NCBI GenBank assembly: GCA_017550105.1
Contig: JAFYLQ010000042.1
Location: forward strand, 1-64,000
Length of the DNA: 64,000 nt
Direction of reading: 5' to 3'
From: Clostridia bacterium
Lineage (GTDB): Bacteria; Bacillota; Clostridia; Oscillospirales; Acutalibacteraceae
Within the stretch, counting starts at the first letter, position 1. Every line of letters begins with the position of its first letter. Under the pieces are notes generated by a model. That model saw nothing but the letters and a program-made list of their open reading frames with translations, did no database searches and was not told where the DNA came from. Both the position numbers and the translations under genes were made by a program. Positions 25,900 through 34,346 of this stretch are shown one piece after another.

Positions 25900-26263
25900 A
25901 ATTAGGAATTAGGAGTGAGGAGTGTCGGGGAAGCTACGCTTCCGAATATAGACTAAGTAAAAGTAAAGCGAAGCCTCGCCTCCCTGCTTTAGGAGGGAGG
26001 GGACCGTCGTCAGATGGTGGAGGGTCCTGAAACTTTATTTATAAACCAAACTAAACCTGACCTTCCACCACTCCGACCAACTTATTTTTAAAACATAGTT
26101 TATTTTCACGCTTGATACTATATTGTTTCATTAAAGTTATTTCAAGGTGGTCCCCCTTCCTCCCGCAAGCGGCAGGAAGGTTGGCTATCGCATTACAACT
26201 GCCAATTCTATTAATCGGCTTTGCCCCTTTAATTACGCATTACGAATTATGAATTACGCATTA
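25900..26263. repeat. heptamer-bounded intergenic element (copy 1)
   Basis: This 400-bp gap between convergent genes holds no gene. The left end is three to four 7-bp units of the AATTAGG type (25900-25924). The right end is four to five units that read TAATGCG/TAATTCR on the reverse strand (26231-26262), so both ends face inward. Next to the right end, reading inward, is AAAGGGGC-AAAGCCGATT, shared with the other copies. The interior has GC-rich inverted segments (a CCTCCCTGC..GGAGGGAGG hairpin around 25980-26000 and CCCCCTTCCTCCCGC..GGCAGGAAGG near 26150-26180). Confidence 0.65.
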
Positions 26264-26302
26264 AAAAAGGTCGCCTCACCTTTTGGTGAAGCGACCTTTT
26301 TA
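26264..26302 (-). terminator. rho-independent terminator of glyS
   Basis: 14-bp stem with one mismatch (26267-26280 with 26285-26298) and, leftward, a T-rich tail, directly after the glyS stop. Confidence 0.85.
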
Positions 26303-27685
26303 TTAGAATGCAATTTTTTCTTCGATATACTTTTCAAGGTCTGCAATGGGAAGGCGAACCTGCTCCATTGTGTCTCTGTCACGTACTGTTACGCAACCGT
26401 CCTCAACGCTTTCGAAGTCATAAGTGATACAGAAGGGTGTACCGATTTCGTCCTGACGGCGATATCTTTTACCGATTGAGCCTGCATCGTCATATTCAAC
26501 GTTGAATTTCTTTGAAAGATCGGTAAATACCTCAGTAGCCTGTTCGTTAAGCTTCTTTGAAAGAGGAAGAACTGCGCATTTGAAGGGTGCAAGCGTGGGA
26601 TGAAGTCTGAGAACAACACGTGTATCGTTCTTTTCAGCGTCAACCACTTCCTCATCGTAAGCCTCAGTGAGAATTGTAAGGAACAAACGCTCAACACCGA
26701 GAGAGGGCTCAACAACGTAGGGAACGTATCTTTCGTTGGTTTCGGGATCAAAGTAGTCAAGGCTCTTGCCCGATGTATTGATATGCTGAGTAAGGTCGTA
26801 GTCAGTTCTGTCTGCAACGCCCCAAAGCTCACCCCAACCGAAGGGGAAGAGGTATTCAAAGTCTGTTGTAGCCTTTGAATAGAAGCAAAGCTCCTCGGGG
26901 TCGTGGTCACGAAGTCTGAGGTTTTCCTCCTTAATGCCTAAGGAGTAGAGCCAGTCACGGCAGAAGCCGCGCCAGTACTCGAACCACTCAAGGTCTGTGC
27001 CGGGCTTGCAGAAGAATTCAAGCTCCATCTGTTCAAATTCACGAACACGGAAAATGAAGTTACCGGGTGTGATTTCGTTACGGAAGGATTTACCAATCTG
27101 TGCAACGCCGAAGGGAACCTTCTTTCTTGTTGTACGCTGGATATTTGCAAAGTTCACGAAAATACCCTGTGCAGTTTCGGGACGAAGGTAAAGCTCGTTT
27201 TTGCTATCCTCTGTAACACCCTGGAAGGTTTTGAACATAAGGTTGAACTGACGGATATCGGTGAAGTTATGCTTACCGCACTGAGGACAGGCAATTTCCT
27301 TCTCCTTGATGTAATCCATCATCTGCTCGTTTGACCAGCCTGCAACGTTTGTGCCGTCAAAATCCTCAATAAGGTTGTCGGCTCTGTGACGGGTTTTACA
27401 CTCACGACAGTCCATAAGGGGGTCGGAGAAGCCGCCAAGGTGACCTGAAGCAACCCATGTCTGGGGATTCATAAGGATTGCACTGTCAAGACCTACGTTG
27501 TAGGGGTTTTCCTGAATGAATTTTTTACGCCAAGCGTTTTTGATGTTGTTTTTAAGCTCAACACCAAGGGGACCGTAGTCCCAGGTATTTGCAAGACCGC
27601 CGTAAATTTCGCTGCCTGCATAAACAAAGCCCCTACCCTTGCAAAGAGCAACAAGCTTTTCCATTGACTTTTCTGTATTTTTCAT
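26303..27685 (-). CDS. glyS: glycyl-tRNA synthetase (alpha2 type)
   Basis: Class II synthetase charging tRNA-Gly, 460 aa, the single-chain dimeric type. It has [20 protein letters not shown] near residue 19, the zinc-like [13 protein letters not shown] and CPQCGKHN motifs, motif 2 in [14 protein letters not shown] and motif 3 in [10 protein letters not shown], then the anticodon-binding domain. It is transcribed alone from its own promoter; no T-box leader fits in the short upstream region. Confidence 0.97.
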   Translation of the reverse strand: MKNTEKSMEKLVALCKGRGFVYAGSEIYGGLANTWDYGPLGVELKNNIKNAWRKKFIQENPYNVGLDSAILMNPQTWVASGHLGGFSDPLMDCRECKTRHRADNLIEDFDGTNVAGWSNEQMMDYIKEKEIACPQCGKHNFTDIRQFNLMFKTFQGVTEDSKNELYLRPETAQGIFVNFANIQRTTRKKVPFGVAQIGKSFRNEITPGNFIFRVREFEQMELEFFCKPGTDLEWFEYWRGFCRDWLYSLGIKEENLRLRDHDPEELCFYSKATTDFEYLFPFGWGELWGVADRTDYDLTQHINTSGKSLDYFDPETNERYVPYVVEPSLGVERLFLTILTEAYDEEVVDAEKNDTRVVLRLHPTLAPFKCAVLPLSKKLNEQATEVFTDLSKKFNVEYDDAGSIGKRYRRQDEIGTPFCITYDFESVEDGCVTVRDRDTMEQVRLPIADLEKYIEEKIAF

Positions 27686-27731
27686 TTCTGTCTTCCTTTC
27701 GGTTGAAAGTAAATTACAATTTCAAGTTGGA

Positions 27732-27760
27732 ATTATATCACAGTTTTTTATAATAATCAA
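27732..27760 (-). promoter_or_regulatory. promoter of glyS
   Basis: On the reverse strand, -35 TTGATT (27760-27755), 17-bp spacer, -10 TATAAT (27737-27732). Confidence 0.7.
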
Positions 27761-27813
27761 CATTTAATCAACAATTTGCACAAATATATATGTAATTTAT
27801 TGTAATGTTTAAC

Positions 27814-27842
27814 TTGACAGAAACTTACACTTATTGTAAAAT
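27814..27842 (+). promoter_or_regulatory. promoter of lysS
   Basis: -35 TTGACA (27814-27819), 17-bp spacer, -10 TAAAAT (27837-27842). Transcription would start about 37 nt before the ATG, leaving no room for a T-box or lysine riboswitch. Confidence 0.8.
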
Positions 27843-27885
27843 ACTAAACTGTAAATTTATGTTTTAAAGAAACGAGTGTGATACT

Positions 27886-29916
27886 ATGCATTGGTCAGAA
27901 ATGATTGCGGACCGTATTATCAGACGCAACCCTGACAAAGAAGAATACGTATGTGCGGCGGGTATCAGCCCCTCCGGCTCTATTCATATAGGTAACTTCC
28001 GCGATATCGCAACAAGCTACTTTGTTGTTCGTGCGCTTATTAAAAAGGGCAAAAAGGCTAAGCTTCTTTTCTCATGGGACGAATTTGACCGTATGAGAAA
28101 GGTGCCCGTTAACGTTGCCGCTATTGACGACGATATGGAAAAATACATCGGTTGTCCCTACGTTGACGTAAGAAACCCCTTCGACACCGAAGAAAAAACC
28201 TATGCCGAATATTTTGAACACGAATTTGAGCGTTCAATCGTTAAATTCGGTATCGAAATGGATTACCGCCATCAGGCAGAAATGTACAGAAGCGGTAAAT
28301 ACACCGAGCATATTCTTCACTCACTTAAAAAACGTGGCGAGATTTTTGACATTCTTGCTTCTCACCGTACACAGCCCGTTCAGGAGGGTGAAAGAGAAAA
28401 CTATTACCCCGTAAGCATCTATTGCTCAGAGTGCGGTAAGGATACAACAAAAATCACATCTCTTTCCGACGACTGCACAAAGGCAGAGTACACCTGTGCC
28501 TGCGGTCACTCAGGCTCCTTTGATTTCACAAAGGAATTCAACTGCAAGCTTGCCTGGAAGATTGACTGGCCCATGCGTTGGATGTACGAGGGCGTTGACT
28601 TCGAGCCCGGCGGAAAGGACCACGCAAGTCCCCACGGCAGCTACGACACAAGTAAGGATATCGCAAAGAAAATCTTTGGCTATGAGCCTCCCCTTTTCCA
28701 GGGCTACGAGTTCATCGGTATCAAGGGCACAACAGGTAAAATGTCCGGTTCATCAGGTCTTAACCTTACACCCGAAACACTTCTTAAGATTTATGACCCC
28801 GAGGTTATCCTCTGGCTCTACTCAAAAACCGAGCCCCTCAAGGCTTTTGACTTCTGCTTCGACGACGGTATTTTAAGACAGTACTTCGAGTTCGATAAGA
28901 TGTACAATGCCGTTAAGGACGGTACTGCAAACGACGCTCAGAAGGATATTATGTACAACACCACCGTTGGTGACAGAGTGCTCGATACTGTTCCTATGGG
29001 CTTACTTGTTCAGCTTGGTAGCGTTGTTGACTTTAACGTTCCCATGCTCGAAACAGTTTTCGAAAAAATCGGTACACCCTACAAGAGTGAGCAGTTCGGT
29101 GCAAGACTTGAAAAGGCTAAATATTGGCTTGAAAACTGTGCACCCGACCAGGTTAACAGACTCAGAGATTACAGAAACTGGGAAGTTTACGAAACCCTTA
29201 ACGAGACCCAGAAGTCAGAGGTTAAGGCTCTCTTTGATTTCATCTCAAAGGGTGGCTACGACCTTGACGAGCTTAACAAAAAGCTTTACGCTATCCCGAA
29301 GGAAATCAACGGTGGCGACCTTGACGAAAAGTCACTTAAGGCTTTACAGGGCACCTTCTTCAAGAATGTTTATAAGTTACTTATAGATAAAGAAAAGGGC
29401 CCCCGTCTTTACCTTTTCCTTTATGCAATTGACCCTCAGAAATACGTTGGTCTTCTCGACTTCTCTTATGAGAAAACTGCAGAAGAAGCAAAGGCTGAGG
29501 AGGATGCAAAGGCTGCTGCAGTTGTTGAGGAAAACGAGGACAAGCACGTTTACGGCGAGGCTGACGCCTTCGTTCCCTTCAAGGAGGAGCAGGTTTCCAT
29601 TGATTACTTCGAAAAGCTCGACCTCAGAGTTTGCGAAATCGTAAAAGCACAGGAAATCAGAAAATCACACAGCTGTCTTAAGCTTACACTTGACGATGGT
29701 AGCGGTGAAAACAGAGTTATCGTTTCTTCAATCAAGAACGAATACACCTGTGAACAGCTTATCGGCAAAAAGATTATTGTTGTTGCAAACCTTGAACCTG
29801 CAAGATTCTCAGGCGTTCAGAGCAACGGTATGCTTCTTGCCGCAACAAACGGCGCTTGCGGATGTCAGGTTGTATTCCTTCCCGATTGTGTTCCCGCAGG
29901 TACACAGATTAAATAA
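27886..29916 (+). CDS. lysS: class I lysyl-tRNA synthetase fused to a C-terminal Trbp111/EMAPII-type tRNA-binding domain
   Basis: A 676-aa enzyme in two parts. Residues ~1-500 are a class I (archaeal/spirochaete-type) lysyl-tRNA synthetase: SPSGSIHIGNF carries the HIGH-like site (H34-N37), SWDEFDRMRKVP follows, a four-cysteine zinc-like insert lies at CSECGKD...CACGHS (~179-208), and KMSGSSG near 285 is the KMSKS loop. After an Ala/Glu/Lys-rich linker (~500-560), residues ~568-676 are an OB-fold tRNA-binding domain as at the MetRS C-terminus (YFEKLDLRVCEIV, VANLEPARFSGVQSNGMLLA). Most Firmicutes use class II LysRS. The appended domain should raise tRNA affinity (known for Trbp111-type domains; inferred here). 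A GNAT gene follows by 13 bp. Confidence 0.93.
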   Translation: MHWSEMIADRIIRRNPDKEEYVCAAGISPSGSIHIGNFRDIATSYFVVRALIKKGKKAKLLFSWDEFDRMRKVPVNVAAIDDDMEKYIGCPYVDVRNPFDTEEKTYAEYFEHEFERSIVKFGIEMDYRHQAEMYRSGKYTEHILHSLKKRGEIFDILASHRTQPVQEGERENYYPVSIYCSECGKDTTKITSLSDDCTKAEYTCACGHSGSFDFTKEFNCKLAWKIDWPMRWMYEGVDFEPGGKDHASPHGSYDTSKDIAKKIFGYEPPLFQGYEFIGIKGTTGKMSGSSGLNLTPETLLKIYDPEVILWLYSKTEPLKAFDFCFDDGILRQYFEFDKMYNAVKDGTANDAQKDIMYNTTVGDRVLDTVPMGLLVQLGSVVDFNVPMLETVFEKIGTPYKSEQFGARLEKAKYWLENCAPDQVNRLRDYRNWEVYETLNETQKSEVKALFDFISKGGYDLDELNKKLYAIPKEINGGDLDEKSLKALQGTFFKNVYKLLIDKEKGPRLYLFLYAIDPQKYVGLLDFSYEKTAEEAKAEEDAKAAAVVEENEDKHVYGEADAFVPFKEEQVSIDYFEKLDLRVCEIVKAQEIRKSHSCLKLTLDDGSGENRVIVSSIKNEYTCEQLIGKKIIVVANLEPARFSGVQSNGMLLAATNGACGCQVVFLPDCVPAGTQIK

Positions 29917-29929
29917 GAGGCAAAAGTAA

Positions 29930-30454
29930 ATGATAAGATTTATTGATGTTACTGAAAAAACATTCAATGAGGTCTTTGAAAAAATGACAACGGCGTTCCC
30001 TTATGAGGAACGCCGTGACTTTTTGGACCAGATGGAATGTTTGAAAAACGAGCATTTTATTTTTTCAGAGGTCTATGACGGTGATACTGCCGTAGGCTTT
30101 GTTTCTCTGTGGCTTTTCGACAAATTCATTTTTATTGAGCACATTGCCATTGATGAGGCTAAGCGTGGCGGCGGTTACGGTTCAAAAACTATTGAGCTTG
30201 TAAAAGAAACATACCAAAAGCCCATAATTCTTGAGGCAGAAGCCCCCGAAACGGAGCAACAGATAAAAAGAATTAAATTTTATAACCGCCTTGGCTTTAA
30301 AGTCAATGATTTTGATTATACCCAACCCTCATACCACAATGCCGAGGGTGTGCCCCTTTTGATTTTAAGCTATCCGAATTTACTGAACAATAGTGAGTTT
30401 GAGGAGTTTTTAAGGGAAACGAGAAGAGAAGTTTATACAATGCGTAATTCATAA
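29930..30454 (+). CDS. GNAT-family N-acetyltransferase
   Basis: A 174-aa acetyltransferase cotranscribed behind lysS. Motif A is GGGYGSKTIE-like (AKRGGGYGSKTIELV, ~78-92) after FIEHIAIDEA, and motif B is IKFYNRLGFKV (~120-130). Substrate unknown. The last four codons (MRNS and stop) lie inside the adjacent heptamer repeat, so the natural C-terminus has probably been replaced or trimmed by arrival of that element. Confidence 0.83.
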   Translation: MIRFIDVTEKTFNEVFEKMTTAFPYEERRDFLDQMECLKNEHFIFSEVYDGDTAVGFVSLWLFDKFIFIEHIAIDEAKRGGGYGSKTIELVKETYQKPIILEAEAPETEQQIKRIKFYNRLGFKVNDFDYTQPSYHNAEGVPLLILSYPNLLNNSEFEEFLRETRREVYTMRNS

Positions 30455-30548
30455 TTCGTAATGCGTAATTAAAGGGGCTAACGCCGATTTTTAAAATGCC
30501 GACCGCAGGTCCCTACAATTATGAATTAAGCATTACGAATTACGAATT
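30440..30548. repeat. heptamer-bounded intergenic element (copy 2)
   Basis: The left end (30440-30470) is four 7-bp units, TAATTCA/TAATTCG/TAATGCG/TAATT. The right end (30517-30548) is the same kind of units inverted. The ~45-bp interior starts AAAGGGGCTAACGCCGATT, matching copies 1 and 4. It lies between convergent GNAT and mnmE genes and supplies the GNAT stop codon. Confidence 0.7.
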
Positions 30549-30582
30549 TAAAACCCCATCTGCAATGCAGACGGGGTTTTAT
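30549..30582 (-). terminator. terminator of the zapA-dut-mnmE operon
   Basis: AAACCCC..GGGGTTT hairpin (13 bp, one mismatch) touching the mnmE stop codon, with T-rich tails on both strands; it may serve the rightward gene as well. Confidence 0.8.
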
Positions 30583-31949
30583 TATTTACCCACACAAAAA
30601 TTTTTAAACACTTCTGTAACTACCGTTTCCGTTGCCTTTTCACCTGTTAAAACGGAAAGGTTTTCAATTGCACAGTCAATGCATACGTTAATGGCATCGG
30701 GGGTAATGCCCATCATAAGACCATCAAGGGCTTCGCGGATATTTTCTGCCGCCTTCATAACACAGTTTCGTTGACGCTCCGTTGTTATAAGAGGGGCTGA
30801 GGGGTCGAAGTCTGCGGTACCCACAACGTTTTCAACGGCGTTCGTTAATTCATCAATACCCTTTCGGTTCTTTGCCGACATTTCTACAATGGGTGCACTT
30901 GTGTGGTTTTTGAGTTCCGTTACCGAAAGATTAACCTCACCGTCAGTTTTATTGATGATAACCACCGTATTCTTCTTACTGCACATTTCAAGCAGCGCTT
31001 TATCGTCATCAGAAAGCTCGTTCTGTGCATCAAGCACCATAAGAACAAGACTTGCTCTGTCAAAGCGCTCCTTTGCCCTTTCAACACCGATTTTTTCAAT
31101 TATATCGTCGGTGTTTTCTCTTATACCCGCCGTGTCCGCAAGGCGAAGCGTAATGTTGCCCACTCTTACGGTTTCCTCAAGAACATCACGTGTTGTACCC
31201 GCAACAGAGGTTACAATGGCACGCTCACTACCTGCAAGGGCGTTAAGAAGCGTGGATTTACCAACGTTGGGCTTGCCAACAATTGCGGTGTCAATTCCCT
31301 CAAGCACCGCCTTACCTGCATCAAAGCCCGAAAGAAGCTTTTCAAGTCTTTCGCTGACGTCTGTAAGGGTTGCATTCATTTCATCATCGGAAAGCTCGGG
31401 AATTTCGTCGTCGGGGTAATCCACCCAAGCCGCCATAAATGCGGCGGTAAGCGCCAATTTGTCACGACATTCGCTAATTTCACGGCTCAATGCACCGTCA
31501 AGAGCGTTAAGCGTGGCGGCTCTTGCCTCCTCGCCGGATGCGGAAATAAGTGACATAACCGCTTCAGCCTCGGACAAATCCATTTTGCCGTTAAGGAAGG
31601 CTCTTTTTGTAAACTCGCCCCCCTCTGCAGGCTCGGCACCTGCATTAAGCACCGCACGAAGCACCCTTTTTAATATAAAAAGTCCACCGTGACAGCTTAT
31701 TTCAACAACGTCCTCACCCGTGTAGCTTTTAGGTGCTCTGAAAACAAGGGCAACCGCATCGTCAAGGGTGGTTTCGCCGTCGTGCACCTTGCCGTAAAGG
31801 GCTCTGTAACCGGGAGTGTCACTTACTTTTTTACCCGAAACAGCAGAAAAAACGCTGTCCGCAATGGTCAGCGCATTTTCACCTGATATTTTAATTGTAC
31901 CTAAACCTGCCGCCGCCTGAGCGGTAGCAATAGCAGCAATAGTTGACAA
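30582..31949 (-). CDS. mnmE: tRNA modification GTPase MnmE
   Basis: With MnmG, forms the cmnm5 modification at wobble U34, 455 aa. The N-terminal folate-binding domain has ATAQAAAGLGTIKISGE and SCHGGLFILKRVLR. The embedded G domain has GKPNVGKSTLLNAL (~222-235), DTAGIREN and NKTD. The C-terminus ends CVGK, the catalytic cysteine motif. MnmG (41958-43826) and MnmA (36465-37496), which act on the same U34, are in this window too. It is cotranscribed with dut and zapA. Confidence 0.98.
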   Translation of the reverse strand: MSTIAAIATAQAAAGLGTIKISGENALTIADSVFSAVSGKKVSDTPGYRALYGKVHDGETTLDDAVALVFRAPKSYTGEDVVEISCHGGLFILKRVLRAVLNAGAEPAEGGEFTKRAFLNGKMDLSEAEAVMSLISASGEEARAATLNALDGALSREISECRDKLALTAAFMAAWVDYPDDEIPELSDDEMNATLTDVSERLEKLLSGFDAGKAVLEGIDTAIVGKPNVGKSTLLNALAGSERAIVTSVAGTTRDVLEETVRVGNITLRLADTAGIRENTDDIIEKIGVERAKERFDRASLVLMVLDAQNELSDDDKALLEMCSKKNTVVIINKTDGEVNLSVTELKNHTSAPIVEMSAKNRKGIDELTNAVENVVGTADFDPSAPLITTERQRNCVMKAAENIREALDGLMMGITPDAINVCIDCAIENLSVLTGEKATETVVTEVFKNFCVGK

Positions 31950-31970
31950 AAAATCACCTGTAATTAAAAA

Positions 31971-32414
31971 TTAATTTTTACCCGTTGAGCCGAACCCGCC
32001 TGCACCACGCTCGGTTTCGTCAAGGTCGGAAACCTCCTCGGTGGGCATCATAGATACGGGCATAATAACCATCTGGGCTATTCTTTCACCCGGTTGAATG
32101 GTGTACGGTGTGCCTATCTGATTTATAACACCGACCATAATTTCACCACGGTAATCGCTATCAATAACGCCAACGGAGTTAAGAAGACCTATGCCGTGTT
32201 TTACCGCAATACCGCTTCGAGGAAAAACAAATGCACCATATTCTGCAGAGGGAAGCGCAATGGCAATACCCGTAGGAATTACGGCGGTAGCACCGCCATC
32301 AAGGGTTATGGGCTCGTCAATTGCGGCACAAAGGTCAAGACCCGCACTGCCCGAGGTAGCCCTGTTGGGAACCTTGGCGTCTTCACGTACTTTTTTTATT
32401 TTTAAAATTTCCAT
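31971..32414 (-). CDS. dut: dUTP diphosphatase
   Basis: Trimeric dUTPase, 147 aa, which cleaves dUTP to dUMP and keeps uracil out of DNA. Motifs are SGSAGLDLCAA (motif 1), FPRSGIAVKHGIGLLNSVGVID (motifs 2-3, in parts), PGERIAQMVI (motif 4) and the C-terminal GAGGFGSTG (motif 5). It lies 4 bp after zapA. Confidence 0.97.
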   Translation of the reverse strand: MEILKIKKVREDAKVPNRATSGSAGLDLCAAIDEPITLDGGATAVIPTGIAIALPSAEYGAFVFPRSGIAVKHGIGLLNSVGVIDSDYRGEIMVGVINQIGTPYTIQPGERIAQMVIMPVSMMPTEEVSDLDETERGAGGFGSTGKN

Positions 32415-32418
32415 ATTA

Positions 32419-32769
32419 TCACCAGAGTCTGCCGATATTATTTTCTTCGGCGTTGTTTACAGCTTTAATTCTTTCAAGCTCACGCTTGTAGAAATCCCTT
32501 TCGCTCTTTGCCTGAGCCGCATCCTCAAGATACGCCTTAAGCTGAGAACGTAAGGTGTCCGCATTACCGCTATTTTTAGCTGCATCGTCTGCGTACTGTA
32601 AAGCAACAAGAATAGCCGCCTGTGTTGTGGAAACACGGCTACCCCTGAGGATTCCCTTCATTTTTTCGTCAAGCTCACGAGCCAAATCCTGCATATACTC
32701 GGCGGATTCGTCGGAAACTATGCGGTATTCCTCACCTGCAATATGCAATTTGTGTACTTTCTTTTCCAT
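32419..32769 (-). CDS. zapA: cell division protein ZapA
   Basis: Small FtsZ-ring stabiliser, about 116 aa. The N-terminal KVHKLHIAGEEYRIV beta-hairpin and DLARELDEKM helix match ZapA; a long C-terminal coiled coil follows (~60-110). The ATG at 32769 is preferred over one three codons upstream because AAGGA is eight bases before it. First gene of the zapA-dut-mnmE operon. Confidence 0.9.
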   Translation of the reverse strand: MEKKVHKLHIAGEEYRIVSDESAEYMQDLARELDEKMKGILRGSRVSTTQAAILVALQYADDAAKNSGNADTLRSQLKAYLEDAAQAKSERDFYKRELERIKAVNNAEENNIGRLW

Positions 32770-32800
32770 GATAACCATCCTTAAAATTTTTCATAAGGTG

Positions 32801-32829
32801 ATTATACCTTGTTTTGACCATTTTCGCAA
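32801..32829 (-). promoter_or_regulatory. promoter of the zapA-dut-mnmE operon
   Basis: On the reverse strand, -35 TTGCGA (32829-32824), 17-bp spacer, -10 TATAAT (32806-32801). Confidence 0.7.
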
Positions 32830-32873
32830 CACTACATATTGTAAAAATTCATTTTGTATACACAATTTATAAG

Positions 32874-32902
32874 TTGATATTTGTTATAGTTATTGATATA
32901 AT
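32874..32902 (+). promoter_or_regulatory. promoter of the CPBP/tadA-luxS operon
   Basis: -35 TTGATA (32874-32879), 17-bp spacer, perfect -10 TATAAT (32897-32902). Confidence 0.75.
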
Positions 32903-32932
32903 TTATTTACCATCTGTGTGGAAGGTGAAACT

Positions 32933-34345
32933 ATGGAAAATACTACCTCTGACAACGTAATAAATCAGGTTAATTCTACCCCCGTTGGTGGTTCAGATAA
33001 TTTTGCCCAAAGACCTGCACAACCCGTGCAACCAAGGGTTCAGACTGCGGCTTATCCCAATACCAACCAACAGACCTTTTATAATAATTATGCCCAAAGA
33101 CCGGGTACTGTTGCCTACAACGTGCCCTCTTATACACCGTCTGCTCAGCAGACCCCCATTTACAGAAGTGCACCGGCAACAAGCAATCAGACTCCGTCGG
33201 CAATTTACAATAATGCTCAATCAGGTAATGCCCCCCAATACCATTACGGCAACCCCACCTCAGCAGGCATTCTTAATAACTCCTATTTACAGGAGCAGCA
33301 AGCCAAAAAGCTTCAGGAAAAAAAGGATTCAAAGACCTTACGTGCTCTGGGTAATTTAGCGGGCTTTGGTCTTGTTGTTTGCTTTTTAAGAACAAATTTT
33401 GAAGGCTCGATTATAACGTTAATCTGGACCCTCATTACAGGCATCGGCAACGGCGACCTTATAAGCAATATGTCGTATAGCTTTGGCGAACTGGTTTTTC
33501 TGAATATGATTCTTTCCGTGCTTCTGGTGGGCGGCACCTTCTTCGGACTCCACCTTATACAGAAAAAGCTTACCGATAAGACCACGGGTGAAAAAAAGTA
33601 CAAATCCACCATAAGACTCGGCGCACCCAAAAAGCCCTTTAAAACCCTTTTGCTTATTCTCATTTCCTTTGGCGGTTGTATGGGCGCAAACTTTTTAACC
33701 TCTTACGTTTCTGCCTTCTTTTCTTCAATAGGCGTTGAGTCAGGCTACACCTCATTCGATAATCCTCAGGGTATTGCGGATATCGTGCTTTTATTCATCG
33801 GCATCGCAATTATTCCCCCGCTTTTAGAGGAATTTTCAATGCGTGGCGTATTATTGTCATCAATGCAAAGATACGGCAACACCTTCGCAATATTTGCTTC
33901 CGCATTTATTTTCGGCTTGTTCCACGGCAACTTTACTCAGATTCCCTTTGCTTTTATGTGCGGTCTTTTCTTTGCTTACATCACCATTGCCACCAATAGT
34001 CTGTGGCCCGCCATCATCGTTCACGCTATGAACAACGGTATGTCCTGCGTTTCCGTAGTCCTTACACAATACTACGACGAAAACGTTGCAAACACCTTCT
34101 TCTACGTCGCATCAATAGGCGGTATAGTATTAAGCATTATCGCTCTTGTAATCTACCTTGTACGCTACAAAAAGGACTTTATTTTGAAAAAGCCTTCAAA
34201 AATCCCCAACTTTTCTTCTGCAAAGAAATTCAGAAAGTTTATGGGCTCACCGGGTATGATTATTGCCACAGTTGTTTACGTTGGTCAGGCTCTTGCAATG
34301 GCATTAGTTTCATCCTTAACGGATATTTTCAGTATTTTAAGCTAA
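32933..34345 (+). CDS. CPBP-family intramembrane metalloprotease with disordered N-terminal region
   Basis: A 470-aa membrane protein. Residues ~1-120 are low-complexity, rich in Gln, Asn, Pro, Tyr and Ala, with no membrane segment. About eight hydrophobic segments follow. The CPBP (Abi/CAAX-protease-like, PF02517) motifs are present: EEFSMRGVLLSS (the EExxxR pair), FGLFHGNF (FxxxH) and the later HAMNNG histidine. The family comprises prenyl-protein endopeptidase relatives and bacteriocin self-immunity proteins; the substrate here is unknown. The ATG at 32933 has GGAAGGTG before it. One base separates its stop from the next gene, tadA-luxS, so the two are coupled. Confidence 0.88.
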   Translation: MENTTSDNVINQVNSTPVGGSDNFAQRPAQPVQPRVQTAAYPNTNQQTFYNNYAQRPGTVAYNVPSYTPSAQQTPIYRSAPATSNQTPSAIYNNAQSGNAPQYHYGNPTSAGILNNSYLQEQQAKKLQEKKDSKTLRALGNLAGFGLVVCFLRTNFEGSIITLIWTLITGIGNGDLISNMSYSFGELVFLNMILSVLLVGGTFFGLHLIQKKLTDKTTGEKKYKSTIRLGAPKKPFKTLLLILISFGGCMGANFLTSYVSAFFSSIGVESGYTSFDNPQGIADIVLLFIGIAIIPPLLEEFSMRGVLLSSMQRYGNTFAIFASAFIFGLFHGNFTQIPFAFMCGLFFAYITIATNSLWPAIIVHAMNNGMSCVSVVLTQYYDENVANTFFYVASIGGIVLSIIALVIYLVRYKKDFILKKPSKIPNFSSAKKFRKFMGSPGMIIATVVYVGQALAMALVSSLTDIFSILS

Positions 34346-34346
34346 A

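Noticed and set aside
27686..27885. T-box or lysine riboswitch upstream of glyS or lysS
   Set aside because: Clear promoters lie so close to both start codons that the leaders are only tens of bases long, and no T-box sequence was seen.
30903..31553. 216-codon open frame on the + strand
   Set aside because: It lies wholly inside mnmE on the opposite strand, has a tRNA-synthetase-unlike, Cys/Lys-rich composition, no ribosome site and no recognisable motif; it is a shadow of the mnmE codon pattern.
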